16,226 nt of DNA from UBA1425 sp051881715 (GCA_051881715.1 JBJEQK010000043.1:1-16226); one strand, 5' to 3'. Shown: positions 1 through 8,383, numbered from the stretch's first letter. The notes: generated by a model not told the origin, from the sequence alone. Translations and numbers: made by a program.

Positions 1-42
1 ACCGGACTGTTTTGGCTCCCCTCCTGCGCTTTTCTGTTGTCA

Positions 43-79
43 GGGCAACACCGCACAATTGGGGTGTGCGGTGTTGCCC
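43..79. other. 15-bp perfect hairpin, terminator-like
   Basis: Arms 43-57 (GGGCAACACCGCACA) and 65-79 are perfect reverse complements around a 7-base loop. Neither side has a clear T-run (CATAGTTT follows on plus), so a factor-independent terminator for a gene left of the window is possible but weak. It directly precedes the hairpin-rich repeat at 87-189 and may belong to the same element. No coding region can be supported in 1-42. Confidence 0.6.
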
Positions 80-86
80 ATAGTTT

Positions 87-189
87 CGCCGACTGCGGTC
101 GGCGACCAAAGGCGCCGCCTTTGGAATCCGCAAGCCTTTGAAAAGGCTTGACCGAAACTTTTAATCCCACAAAAATACGTGATGAACCT
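87..189 (-). repeat. Dispersed extragenic repeat, copy A (inverted partner at 16146-16226)
   Basis: Bases 109-189 match the reverse complement of 16146-16226 without gaps at 73 of 81 positions. The copy contains three successive short hairpins: 87-104 (CGCCGAC, TGCG loop), 106-124 (CCAAAGGC, GCC loop) and 131-150 (CAAGCCTTT, GA loop). The part at 87-108 cannot be compared because the other copy is cut by the window end. Read on the minus strand, it lies downstream of the giant surface-protein gene and its terminator. It is probably a member of an extragenic repeat family with RNA or DNA structure; no transposase or coding function is visible. Confidence 0.8.
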
Positions 190-207
190 GTTTTTTCACC
201 GAGAAAA

Positions 208-256
208 TCCCCCTTAAGCAGATTTCGGAGATTTCCTTCGTTCTGCTTAAGGGGGA
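208..256. terminator. Bidirectional rho-independent terminator after the giant surface-protein gene
   Basis: Arms 208-222 (TCCCCCTTAAGCAGA) and 242-256 are a perfect 15-bp inverted repeat around a 19-base loop. On the minus strand it starts 42 bases after the stop codon of the 2610-residue gene, and the second arm is followed by TTTTCTC. On plus it is followed by CATCTTTTT, so it could stop transcription from either side. Confidence 0.8.
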
Positions 257-297
257 CATCTTTTTACTTTGCGGAAGTTTACCGCATTGCGAATCGC

Positions 298-3200
298 TTA
301 GGCTCTGGTCTGCTTTCTGGTTGCCTGATCGAGGATAATCAGACCGGACTGCATATTCTTCATGATGGTGATATCAGAGTTGTTGATACCGCCGTCTTCA
401 AAGAGGTCTGAGGCGAACGCCGCAGCATCTGTCATGCTGTAATCCAGGGTTCCTGCGTTCATGGCCTTTGCAATGGTAACATCCTGATTGTTGACCATAC
501 CGTCACCGTTCAGGTCGCCGAAGATGATGATCGTGTAGGTTGCGACGGTCTCGCCGGTGGAATCATCGACCAGTCGGACCGTATCGCCTGTGCCGATGTA
601 GCCCGTATAGTCGTATTCCAAATGACCGTTGCCGATGACATCCAGATAGGTGCCGTCCAGCTCTTCCTTGGTGATCATTTCCTTCAGACCGTAGATGAAG
701 TTTTTATCCGTATCCATCACGGTCGTTGCGCCCTCGGGGATGATCAGTTCCAGATCGGGGACATAGATAAGCTCCCAGATTGCGTAGATCGCCGTATCTG
801 CCACCACGCTGACGGAAGTCCCAATCATCTCGGTACCTTCCGCATCGGTGCTCCAGCCCACAAAGTTGTAGCCCTCTCTGGACGGATTGACCATGGGCAG
901 ATCAACGGAATCGCCGTAGTTGTTACCCTTGCTGGAAGTGAAGACTGTATCGGTGCCGTCATTGAGCAGGAAGCTGACCGTATAGGTTCTCAGTTCCAGA
1001 GCGGCAACCGCTGCTGCGATCAGGTTGGAGTAGCTTCTGCTGTTTTCAGCGCCGTTGACGGAATCCTGATCGAAGATGCCAAGCTCCCAATCAATGCCGT
1101 CCAGCACTCTGCCCAGCGCCGCAACGGATGTGGCGGTGTAGCGGGCATCCAGATACTGGGTATCCAGCGCTGCGGAAATGGCACCGGCATTGGTGTACGC
1201 CCAATCCATCCACGTGCTGTAGTTAGTCTCAAGGACATCCTTTGCGGGATAGTCAAAGCCGTCTGTGCCGCTGGGGATGGTCAGGATCTGGTAGAAGACG
1301 TCTGTGTAATCCGCCGTGACGGGTTCAAGGGCATCAATGCTCGCCTTCAGGTTATCATAGATCTCCTCGTCCACAACGCTCTGGCTGACGATCTTGACTT
1401 CTCTGTCGTAGGTATCGTAGTAATCCAGCAGAGCCGCCACGCTGTCCGCTGTGAAGTAGATGGAAATGTCGCTGAACTCCACATTGTAGCGAGAGGGCAG
1501 GTACTCCGTCAGAAGAGCATCCACGCGGCTGTAGTCTGCGCCCTTGAGTTTCAGCGTGCCGTGGTACGCCTGTGCGAGTCTGGTGACGAACTGGGAAAGC
1601 TTAGACTGTGCAGGAAGTTTCAGGCTCGCATTGTTCAGATCCTTCACGATACCGGCATAGTCCATGTCGTTGCCGTAGACCTCAATGCGAAGCGCCAGAA
1701 CGCTCTCTGCCGTATAGATGCAGCTGCTTTCGCTTTCGTTGAGGATGGCGTCCACAACACTCTTCAAACCGTTGTAGCTGTGGTTGCCGTCATCCGTGCA
1801 GGGCGGGTAGAGCTGACTGGTGTAGTTCTCGTACTCCCCTCTGGAAGCGCTGGTGCACTTGTAGAGGTAATCGTAATCCACAGGATAGAGGGTCAGATTC
1901 TCCAGCGCCGTATTCAGGGCAGCAGTGAGTGCATCGACCGTTGCCTGTTCGCTCTGCTTCAGACCGCGATAGGAGGTCTTGATGGCCTCGGCATAGGCAG
2001 CCTCAAGTGCTGTTGTGTCATAGCTGCTCCAGGGGTAAGTGCCGTCGGAGCCAAGCTCCACAGCGATCTCACCGTCCGCAACGTACTTAGGATCGTTCTT
2101 AGCGCTTGCGGGAAGGATCTGCGCATCGCGGTAGCCCTTGACAGTCGCAGTAATGAGGTTGAGTGCATAGTAGTTTGCACTGAACAGTGCGTAGAAGGTA
2201 ACATCGCCTGCCGGGCAGGTATAGGATGCGTTCGCAGCATATTCCGTGCCGTCCTGCGTATACCAGCCGAGGAAGGTGCGGCTCTCTTGCGTTGCGGCAG
2301 ATTCCACAGCGAGATCCGCAGTGGGAAGGGTGATCGTCTGGCCGTAAGTGGTGCTGAGCGCTGTGGGCGCCGTGCCGGATGTGGCACCGTTGGCGTCGAA
2401 GGTCACCGTGTAGAAGGTGTTCGTCCAAACCGCGTAGAGAATGATCTTGGCACCTGCGGTGGAAGAGAGATTCTTGACGGTTGCACCGTTTTCATAGGCG
2501 ACTGTGCCGGAAGCGGAGGTTGCCCAGCCGGCAAAGTATGCGCCGGTCTTGGAGAATTCGTTTTCGGGCAGTGTATAGGTCTGGTCGTAGGTGCATTCCA
2601 TGGACTCCATGGAGCCTTCGCCGGAACCGTTGCCGCGGAACTCGATGATGTACTTGTTGGCTGTCCAAACCGCATACAGGTCGATATCTGCCGCCTCTGC
2701 GGTGAGGGTTGCGCCGCCGACATACTTCACGTCACCCGTCTCGGTCAGCGCCCAGCCCTGGAACGTGTAGCCGGTCTTGGTGAACTGAACAGCGTCCAGT
2801 GTCACTCGGTCGCCCACATGGAAGGTCACAGGATCCATCGTGCCGTCTGCACCGTTGGCGTGGTAGGTCAGGGTATAGTCCACAGCCTGCCAAGCCGCCG
2901 TCAGGGAGATGTTGGCATCGGGCATGGTTGCGGGGATGGTATAGATACCCGCCGTGCCGGTGATGACCCAGTGCAGGAAGGTGTAGCCGACCTTGGTGGG
3001 ATTTTCGGGAGCGGTGATGGCATCGCCGTAGGACGCACTGATGGATGCAACAGCCGTACCGCCATCGGAATCAAAGGTGATGGTATAGGTCAGCTTCTCC
3101 CAAACGGCAAACAGTTCCACGTCCGCAGTGCCGATGGTGAAGTGACCGCCGTTGGCGTAGGCAACGGCGCCGTCTGCCGTCTTGGACCAGCCGCTGAAGC

Positions 3201-6200
3201 TGTGACCCGTACGGGTGAAGGTGCAGTTATTCAGATCGCCCTCTGTGCCGTAGACAAAGATCTGCGGCTCCATCTCGCCTTCGCCGCCGTTGGCGTTGAA
3301 GGAGACACTGTACTTGTTGATGGTATAGTACAGCTTGAGAACCAGCGTGCCCTCAGTTTCGTTGTCCAGAACGATACCGCTGGCAATATTGTCTGCGTTG
3401 GACGCATCATAGGTATAGCCCGGGTAATCCGCAACGATAGCATTGACCTTGGTGCCGATCTCAGCGGTGGAGTCGGTGAAATGGGTTGCCTCGGCAGGAT
3501 AGGTACCGTCCGCATTCTGCAGGTAGTACTCCGTCTTGTAGGAGGAATCCAGATTGCCGATCTGTACCCAGTGTGCATAGAGCGTGGTGTCCTCGGTGGT
3601 GTTCAGAACGGTCGAATTGGTGATCTGTGTGCCGCCCTCGATCGCAGTGTACCAGCCGGAGAACTCATAGCGGTTGCGAATGGGTGTACCCTCGGGCAGG
3701 ACATAATTGCTGCCGTAGGTCACAACCGTGGTGATATCGTTTGTACTGCCGTCCAGAGAGCCGCCCATAAGCTTCCATGTCACGTTGGTATTGCGTGCCC
3801 AGACCGCATAGAGAGTAATGGTGGGCGTAGATGCGGTCCAGTCGATCTCGCACTTGTCGAGGATCTCTTCGTTCAGGGCGAACGTGCCCTTGTTGTCATA
3901 GACTTTCTTGAGCGCCTGTGCGTCTGCCAGCGTATATGCCCAGCCGTAGAAAGAATAGGTGTCGTCACCGTCCGTCTTGGTCTTGGTGTTGTTGCGCAAG
4001 GTAACGGCAGCGCCGTCCATGGTTACGCTGGTCGCAAGCAGAGTGCCTGTGACGCCGTTCAGGTTATAGACGATGCTGAACTTGGTGCCGCTCCACTGTG
4101 CATACAGTGTCACGGTTGCGCCGTCCGTGCTGGTCAGGTTGGTCACAGAAGCGGCATTGGCAAAGCTAAGCCCGGTACCGCCTGCCTCGGTGTTCCAGCC
4201 GGAGAAGGTGTAGCCTGCTCTGGTAAATGTATTTTCGGCGAGTGTGACGCTCTGGCCATAGACTGCCGCCGTAGTGCCCATTTCGCCCTTACCGCCGTTG
4301 GCGTTGTAGGCTATAGTGTAGGTTGCGGGATCCCAGTGCGCATAGAAGGATGTGTTCGCCGTGATGGAAACGGTGGTGCTGCCGGTAATCAGGGAGCCGC
4401 CTTCCGGCTCGGTGTACCAGCCGGCAAACTTGCCGCCCGCCTTGGTCAAAGTACCGGTGGGCAGGGTGTACAGTCCGCCGAAAGTGACAACGCTGGTCGG
4501 GTTCTCCTCGGAGCCGTCGATCTGACCGCCTGCCAGATCCCATGTGACGGTGTAGCTGGACTCTTTCCACTGGGCATACAGGGTGATGATGCCGCCGTCC
4601 GTGGTGGTCAGGTTGCCGGGGACAGTATCCAGCGGATAGTATCTGGTGCCGTTGCCGCCTGCTGCGGTATCCCAGCCCTTGAACTCATAGCCCGCCATGA
4701 CGGGAACATAGCTTTCGGGAATGATGAAGGAACCGCTGTCGTACTGTACCGACTTGGATGCGGGAATGTTGGTCGCACCCTCTGCGGAGAACACGATGGT
4801 GTAGGTAATGGGCGTCCACTCCGCATAGAAGGTCATGTCGGAGAATACCTGCTTTGTGGTGCCGGGCAGATAGCCTGCATCGGTAAAGCCTGCATCGGCG
4901 TGCCACTTCAGATCTTTATAGCCCGTTTTGGTCGTGGTGGGGAAGGTGATGTTTGCGCCGTAGAGGACGTCGGTCATGGTGTTGACCGCAATGCCGCCGT
5001 TGGTCATGAAGGTGACCGTGTACTTGTTGGCGGTCCAGATGGCGTACAGCGTAACTTCTGCACCGTTTTCCGTGGTCAGCGCAGAGTACTCCTGTGCGGG
5101 AAGGTACTTGGAGCCGGTGCCGTCGGTCTTGGTGTTCCAGTTCTGGAAGGTATAGCCCGCTCTTTCCGGTGCGGAAGCGATGATGACCTTATCCGTGGTC
5201 TTATAGGTGACTTCCCCGGGCACATCGATTTGTGCGGAGCCGGCGTTGGCGTTGTAGACGAGCGTATAGGTATTGACGGAGAAGTTGGCAGTAACGGTAC
5301 CGGCCAGCGTGCCCATAGTAAAGGTATAGGGCGCAGTGTCGGACAGTTTACCGTCGGTGGTGTTGGTGAAGCCGGCGAAGGAGTAGCCGTCGTTCGCACT
5401 GGGCGTCAGACCCGTTACGGTCTGTCCCTGACGCAGAACATAGGAGCCGGAGCCGGTCAAGGAACCGTTTGCACCGCTCGCAAAGGCAACCGTCTTGACG
5501 AAGCAGACGTACACATTCATGCCATTGACCGTTGTATCCGGGTTGTAGGAAGCACCGCTGGTGATAAGCGTATCGTTCGCATCGCGGTATTCCACAGACC
5601 AACCGGTTTCGGGGATCGCATTGAAGGAATACTTGCCGTTGGCATAGGTGAGATCAGCGGTACCGTTTTCACGGATGCGCATGATGTTGTTGGCCTTGCT
5701 GGTGGTAAAGCCTGTGGGCGCCGTCTTGACAAGCACCCATGTGTTGCTCAGCGTGGAGCCGGAGTTTGTGCCGAGGAAAGCATCGCCGCTCAGCGCGCCG
5801 CCGTCCAGAACGACGGAACTGTTCTTCACGGTAGAGCCGGTAACGGATGCCGCAAGAACGCCTGCCGCAGCCGCCTTGACCTCGGAGGAGGAGCCGGTCG
5901 TGATCTGAATGTTGTCGATGGTGGAGGAAGCCGCCGTACCGATAAAGCCTGCGTAGGTCGTGCCGGTGCCGGTGACGTTAAACTTACCGTTCAGCGCCAG
6001 CGTGACGTTAGCGATGGTCGCGCCGGAAACAGCACCGAAGATACCGCCGTAGGTGGAATCCGCAACGGTCTTGCCGGTGGGGACGTTGATCTCCAAGCCG
6101 CCGCCGTTGTAGTTGCCGGAAAATTCCAGAACAGGTGTTTTGGTCAGACTGTAGACGATATCCGCTTCCTGCTTGTAATACTTGCCCTTGGTGATGCTGC

Positions 6201-8130
6201 CGTCAGTCGTAATGCAGTAGGCGGTCTGGTCGTCGATCTTATCCAAATCAGCGACTGTGGTGATGCGGAAGGGATCGGCAGCCGTACCATGACCGTCGGT
6301 GAAGTAACACGTCCAGTTGGCTTTCAAATCGAGCTTGCTGCTGATCATTCTGCAAACCGTGGTGCCGGACACCGCAACACCTGCACTGTCTGTCCAGCCG
6401 TTAAATTTCCAGCCGTCCATCTTGGGCGACGGGAACGTGCCGTAGGGCTGACCGTAGGTCACGGTGATGGACTTGGTGTCCGCATCCAGCAGATAGCTGT
6501 CCAGACCCGTACCATAGTCAAAGTTGATGGTGCTGGTCACTGCGGTATAGACAAAGTCCTGCGTAAAGGAGGTGGTGCAGTTCTTCTTGACCACCGTGGG
6601 GGTGGAGCCGTTGTAGGTGAAGCCGTTGAAGGTCTCCTTGGAGACCGTGACGTTGGAGCCGGAATCAAAGCTTCTGGACTCTGTGATGGTGATGTAGCCG
6701 TCTGCTGCGGTGTAGGTCGTGCCGTTGTAGGTGTAGGCAAAGCCGTCCACTGCGGGGAGCTTGTGGTTGACGGTGACGGTGCAGGTGGCCAAAACCAGAC
6801 TGTTTTCCGCCGCGATCAGCTCATCCGTTGCCGTCTGGATCTGTGTCGCAGAGGCTGTGGGATTGCCGAGGACGGTAGCCGCCGCCTTCAGCTTGGTGTT
6901 GAACGCAGAAAGGGATGCGGAGGTGTACTCAAACGCCTGATAGTTGGCGCTGATGGCATCGTTGATCTCTGCACGAAGCGTCGCCTTGTTGACGATATTG
7001 ATGTGCAGACCGAAGCGCAGATGCATATGGACACTGGAGGAGTTGCTTCTCTCCATGTTCAGATCTGCTTTCACGGAATACTCGGTGTTGGTCGTGGGAA
7101 TCGCATCGGTGGATTTATAGATACCGAACGCTTCGCCCTGATCACTGGGTTCATTGGTGTAGTTGACAGAGGATGCAAAGGTCAGTGCCCCGTCTTCGGA
7201 GACGAAGCTGGCCAATTTGTGGGTACTGCTGGAGGACTTGGAGTACTGCACCATCCAGCCTGCACCGAAGTTGGGAATCATGTTCAAGGTGGTGCCGCTG
7301 TAACGGCTCGAGTCGATGTTCAGAATACCGTATGTATTCGTATCGCCGAGGTATATGTTCTTATCCCCGGTTCGGTTACGGGTACCCGCCGTGGAAACAC
7401 CGCCGTTGGCGCTCTGGGTAAAGTAGGTGGCGTAGTCGTTGAAGTAGCCGTCGCCATCGCCCTCGGGGACATTGGAATTGCCCCAGCCGGCAACCAGCGG
7501 GGACTTGAACTTGTCGTCCGCCGTGCCAACGAATTTGCTCTCGTAGGACGTGCTGATACCCTGGGTGGAGTGAATGCCGACAAGGAACGCATAGGCAACA
7601 ATGACCGGCTCATTACCGATGGAGGTCTTGTACTTGTAACCGCCCTGTGCGCCTGTCTGCCCGAGGAAGGGCGCATAGACGTAGGTATACGCATAGGATT
7701 TGTAGGTCTGCTCGTTGATCACATAGGTAAAGGTCCACGTGATCACGCCGGAAGTGTAAGAGGAAGCACTGCCGCCCGTGATGGATGCCGCGAGAGAGCT
7801 GGCGTCCGTGACACTGGTCTTGTTCAGGCTGACCGTTGCGCCGCTGTACGCCACAGAAATGCTGGACGCCTGATGCGACGACAAGAAGCTGATCGCGCCC
7901 TCCGACGCCGCCGCATTGGACGGTGTGACCCCGTTGGCGGCACCGGCGATGTAGTACTGGAACGTCGTCGAGCCGGGCGTGAGGTAGATCAGTTCAGGCA
8001 CTGTGATGGTCACCGAAACATCGTCTTTGGAGACGCTGATCGCTGCCAGCGATGTCAAGCCTGTGCTGAGCATCGTCACGATCATGACGAGCGCCAGGAA
8101 AAGGCTCGACACTCTTTTGAATGTCTTCAT
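298..8130 (-). CDS. Giant secreted InlB-repeat surface protein with C-terminal dockerin (2610 aa)
   Basis: This is a very large exported protein, probably an adhesin or scaffold-attached component; its ligand is unknown. Residues 1-30 are a signal peptide (KTFKR, then a hydrophobic stretch ending TSLAA). Residues 31-380 match nothing I recognise. About 385-447 is a helical FIVAR-like module, 532-606 a divergent InlB-type repeat, and 611-800 a GLUG-like beta region opening with DGHGTAADPFRITT. About 880-950 is another divergent repeat. Residues 954-1983 hold 12 InlB B-type (Flg_new) repeats, with a MucBP-like insert at 1528-1603. Residues 1985-2380 are helical modules, 2383-2452 a last InlB repeat, and 2537-2597 a dockerin. 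There is no LPXTG motif or C-terminal membrane anchor, so attachment through a cohesin is the simplest idea. The start is set by AAGGAGG at 8140-8146, nine bases upstream. A long open frame on the opposite strand is a shadow. The gene is monocistronic, with its own promoter and terminator. Confidence 0.93.
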   Translation of the reverse strand: MKTFKRVSSLFLALVMIVTMLSTGLTSLAAISVSKDDVSVTITVPELIYLTPGSTTFQYYIAGAANGVTPSNAAASEGAISFLSSHQASSISVAYSGATVSLNKTSVTDASSLAASITGGSASSYTSGVITWTFTYVINEQTYKSYAYTYVYAPFLGQTGAQGGYKYKTSIGNEPVIVAYAFLVGIHSTQGISTSYESKFVGTADDKFKSPLVAGWGNSNVPEGDGDGYFNDYATYFTQSANGGVSTAGTRNRTGDKNIYLGDTNTYGILNIDSSRYSGTTLNMIPNFGAGWMVQYSKSSSSTHKLASFVSEDGALTFASSVNYTNEPSDQGEAFGIYKSTDAIPTTNTEYSVKADLNMERSNSSSVHMHLRFGLHINIVNKATLRAEINDAISANYQAFEYTSASLSAFNTKLKAAATVLGNPTASATQIQTATDELIAAENSLVLATCTVTVNHKLPAVDGFAYTYNGTTYTAADGYITITESRSFDSGSNVTVSKETFNGFTYNGSTPTVVKKNCTTSFTQDFVYTAVTSTINFDYGTGLDSYLLDADTKSITVTYGQPYGTFPSPKMDGWKFNGWTDSAGVAVSGTTVCRMISSKLDLKANWTCYFTDGHGTAADPFRITTVADLDKIDDQTAYCITTDGSITKGKYYKQEADIVYSLTKTPVLEFSGNYNGGGLEINVPTGKTVADSTYGGIFGAVSGATIANVTLALNGKFNVTGTGTTYAGFIGTAASSTIDNIQITTGSSSEVKAAAAGVLAASVTGSTVKNSSVVLDGGALSGDAFLGTNSGSTLSNTWVLVKTAPTGFTTSKANNIMRIRENGTADLTYANGKYSFNAIPETGWSVEYRDANDTLITSGASYNPDTTVNGMNVYVCFVKTVAFASGANGSLTGSGSYVLRQGQTVTGLTPSANDGYSFAGFTNTTDGKLSDTAPYTFTMGTLAGTVTANFSVNTYTLVYNANAGSAQIDVPGEVTYKTTDKVIIASAPERAGYTFQNWNTKTDGTGSKYLPAQEYSALTTENGAEVTLYAIWTANKYTVTFMTNGGIAVNTMTDVLYGANITFPTTTKTGYKDLKWHADAGFTDAGYLPGTTKQVFSDMTFYAEWTPITYTIVFSAEGATNIPASKSVQYDSGSFIIPESYVPVMAGYEFKGWDTAAGGNGTRYYPLDTVPGNLTTTDGGIITLYAQWKESSYTVTWDLAGGQIDGSEENPTSVVTFGGLYTLPTGTLTKAGGKFAGWYTEPEGGSLITGSTTVSITANTSFYAHWDPATYTIAYNANGGKGEMGTTAAVYGQSVTLAENTFTRAGYTFSGWNTEAGGTGLSFANAASVTNLTSTDGATVTLYAQWSGTKFSIVYNLNGVTGTLLATSVTMDGAAVTLRNNTKTKTDGDDTYSFYGWAYTLADAQALKKVYDNKGTFALNEEILDKCEIDWTASTPTITLYAVWARNTNVTWKLMGGSLDGSTNDITTVVTYGSNYVLPEGTPIRNRYEFSGWYTAIEGGTQITNSTVLNTTEDTTLYAHWVQIGNLDSSYKTEYYLQNADGTYPAEATHFTDSTAEIGTKVNAIVADYPGYTYDASNADNIASGIVLDNETEGTLVLKLYYTINKYSVSFNANGGEGEMEPQIFVYGTEGDLNNCTFTRTGHSFSGWSKTADGAVAYANGGHFTIGTADVELFAVWEKLTYTITFDSDGGTAVASISASYGDAITAPENPTKVGYTFLHWVITGTAGIYTIPATMPDANISLTAAWQAVDYTLTYHANGADGTMDPVTFHVGDRVTLDAVQFTKTGYTFQGWALTETGDVKYVGGATLTAEAADIDLYAVWTANKYIIEFRGNGSGEGSMESMECTYDQTYTLPENEFSKTGAYFAGWATSASGTVAYENGATVKNLSSTAGAKIILYAVWTNTFYTVTFDANGATSGTAPTALSTTYGQTITLPTADLAVESAATQESRTFLGWYTQDGTEYAANASYTCPAGDVTFYALFSANYYALNLITATVKGYRDAQILPASAKNDPKYVADGEIAVELGSDGTYPWSSYDTTALEAAYAEAIKTSYRGLKQSEQATVDALTAALNTALENLTLYPVDYDYLYKCTSASRGEYENYTSQLYPPCTDDGNHSYNGLKSVVDAILNESESSCIYTAESVLALRIEVYGNDMDYAGIVKDLNNASLKLPAQSKLSQFVTRLAQAYHGTLKLKGADYSRVDALLTEYLPSRYNVEFSDISIYFTADSVAALLDYYDTYDREVKIVSQSVVDEEIYDNLKASIDALEPVTADYTDVFYQILTIPSGTDGFDYPAKDVLETNYSTWMDWAYTNAGAISAALDTQYLDARYTATSVAALGRVLDGIDWELGIFDQDSVNGAENSRSYSNLIAAAVAALELRTYTVSFLLNDGTDTVFTSSKGNNYGDSVDLPMVNPSREGYNFVGWSTDAEGTEMIGTSVSVVADTAIYAIWELIYVPDLELIIPEGATTVMDTDKNFIYGLKEMITKEELDGTYLDVIGNGHLEYDYTGYIGTGDTVRLVDDSTGETVATYTIIIFGDLNGDGMVNNQDVTIAKAMNAGTLDYSMTDAAAFASDLFEDGGINNSDITIMKNMQSGLIILDQATRKQTRA
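340..516 (-). other. Dockerin (type I-like) domain at the C-terminus of the giant protein
   Basis: Residues 2537-2597 hold two calcium-loop/helix repeats. The first, DLNGDGMVNNQD (2539-2550), has the full set of ligands at positions 1, 3, 5 and 12, followed by VTIAKAMNAG. The second, DLFEDGGINNSD (2575-2586), has Phe at ligand position 3, then ITIMKNMQSG. Dockerins bind cohesins on scaffoldins or on the cell surface. No cohesin is encoded in this window. Confidence 0.88.
985..2178 (-). other. Alpha-helical module region of the giant protein (residues 1985-2382)
   Basis: Residues about 2036-2080 resemble a FIVAR/coiled helical module (ALEAAYAEAI ... ALNTALENLTLY). Further on, a recurring motif appears three times: YTAESVLAL at 2139, YFTADSVAAL at 2224 and YTATSVAAL at 2331. 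Elements such as MDYAGIVKDL, ADYSRVDALL and ADYTDVFYQIL also recur. This indicates diverged tandem units of roughly 85-105 residues. I recognise no named family for the later units. Confidence 0.6.
2182..5271 (-). repeat. Array of about 12 InlB B-type (Listeria-Bacteroides) protein repeats
   Basis: Residues 954-1983 repeat a 65-95-residue unit that begins Y(T/S)(V/I)xF/YxxNGG, contains GYTFxGW in the middle and ends LYAxW. Unit starts are near residues 954, 1037, 1110, 1193, 1271, 1351, 1449, 1607, 1682, 1752, 1827 and 1907. A different module (1528-1603, EYYLQNADGTYP ... LVLKLYYTINKY), similar to MucBP-type domains, splits the array. Such repeats form beta-grasp-like stalk units in bacterial surface proteins. 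The units are diverged, so they are not a recent DNA duplication. Confidence 0.88.
5731..6300 (-). other. GLUG-like beta-helical region of the giant protein (residues 611-800)
   Basis: The region opens with GHGTAADPFRITTVADLDKI, the usual lead-in of GLUG-containing secreted proteins. It continues with short repeats such as GGIFGAVSGATIANVTL (695-711), AGFIGTAASSTIDNIQI (727-743) and AGVLAASVTGSTVKNSSV (756-773). Each has a G-rich turn followed by a beta strand, which fits a beta-helix-like fold. The binding function is unknown. Confidence 0.65.
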
Positions 8131-8201
8131 ACAAAATTTCCTCCTTGGTCAATTTTGCTTTTTGGACAGGCATAGAGATACCAATCCATTTATACGTTCT
8201 C

Positions 8202-8231
8202 ATTCTATCACACATTCCACAAGCGTGTCAA
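8202..8231 (-). promoter_or_regulatory. Promoter of the giant surface-protein gene
   Basis: On the minus strand a perfect TTGACA (8231-8226) and TAGAAT (8207-8202) are separated by 18 bases. The predicted transcript start, near 8195, would give a leader of about 65 bases ending in AAGGAGG at 8146-8140. Confidence 0.7.
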
Positions 8232-8299
8232 CAATTTTTAATAAAAACTATAGAAATCGTACAAAAAAATTATACGACCGCAAAAATTGTCGAATGCCA

Positions 8300-8328
8300 T
8301 TGTCACGTAAAAAAAAATGTGCTAAAAT
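8300..8328 (+). promoter_or_regulatory. Promoter of the PHP-ispE operon
   Basis: TTGTCA (8300-8305) and TAAAAT (8323-8328) are 17 bases apart, and a TGC just before the -10 makes it an extended -10. The predicted start is near 8335, about 49 bases ahead of the PHP start codon. It lies back to back with the promoter of the giant gene. Confidence 0.65.
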
Positions 8329-8383
8329 ATTGACCGTTCTCCCCTGTCGCAGAGTGTACAAATTGGATGAAAGCGGTGTCTTT

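Noticed and set aside
2182..5271. CRISPR array or recent tandem DNA duplication within the repeat-rich part of the giant gene
   Set aside because: The repetition is at protein level, with diverged codons and variable unit length (65-95 residues). There are no identical short direct repeats with spacers.
622..8175. A plus-strand open frame of about 2517 codons antisense to the giant surface-protein gene
   Set aside because: It has no ribosome site, signal peptide or domain, and its composition is that of a complement frame (many Gly, Val, Arg, Cys, His). The minus frame has a promoter, ribosome site, signal peptide, InlB repeats and dockerin. The open antisense frame follows from codon bias in the repeat gene.
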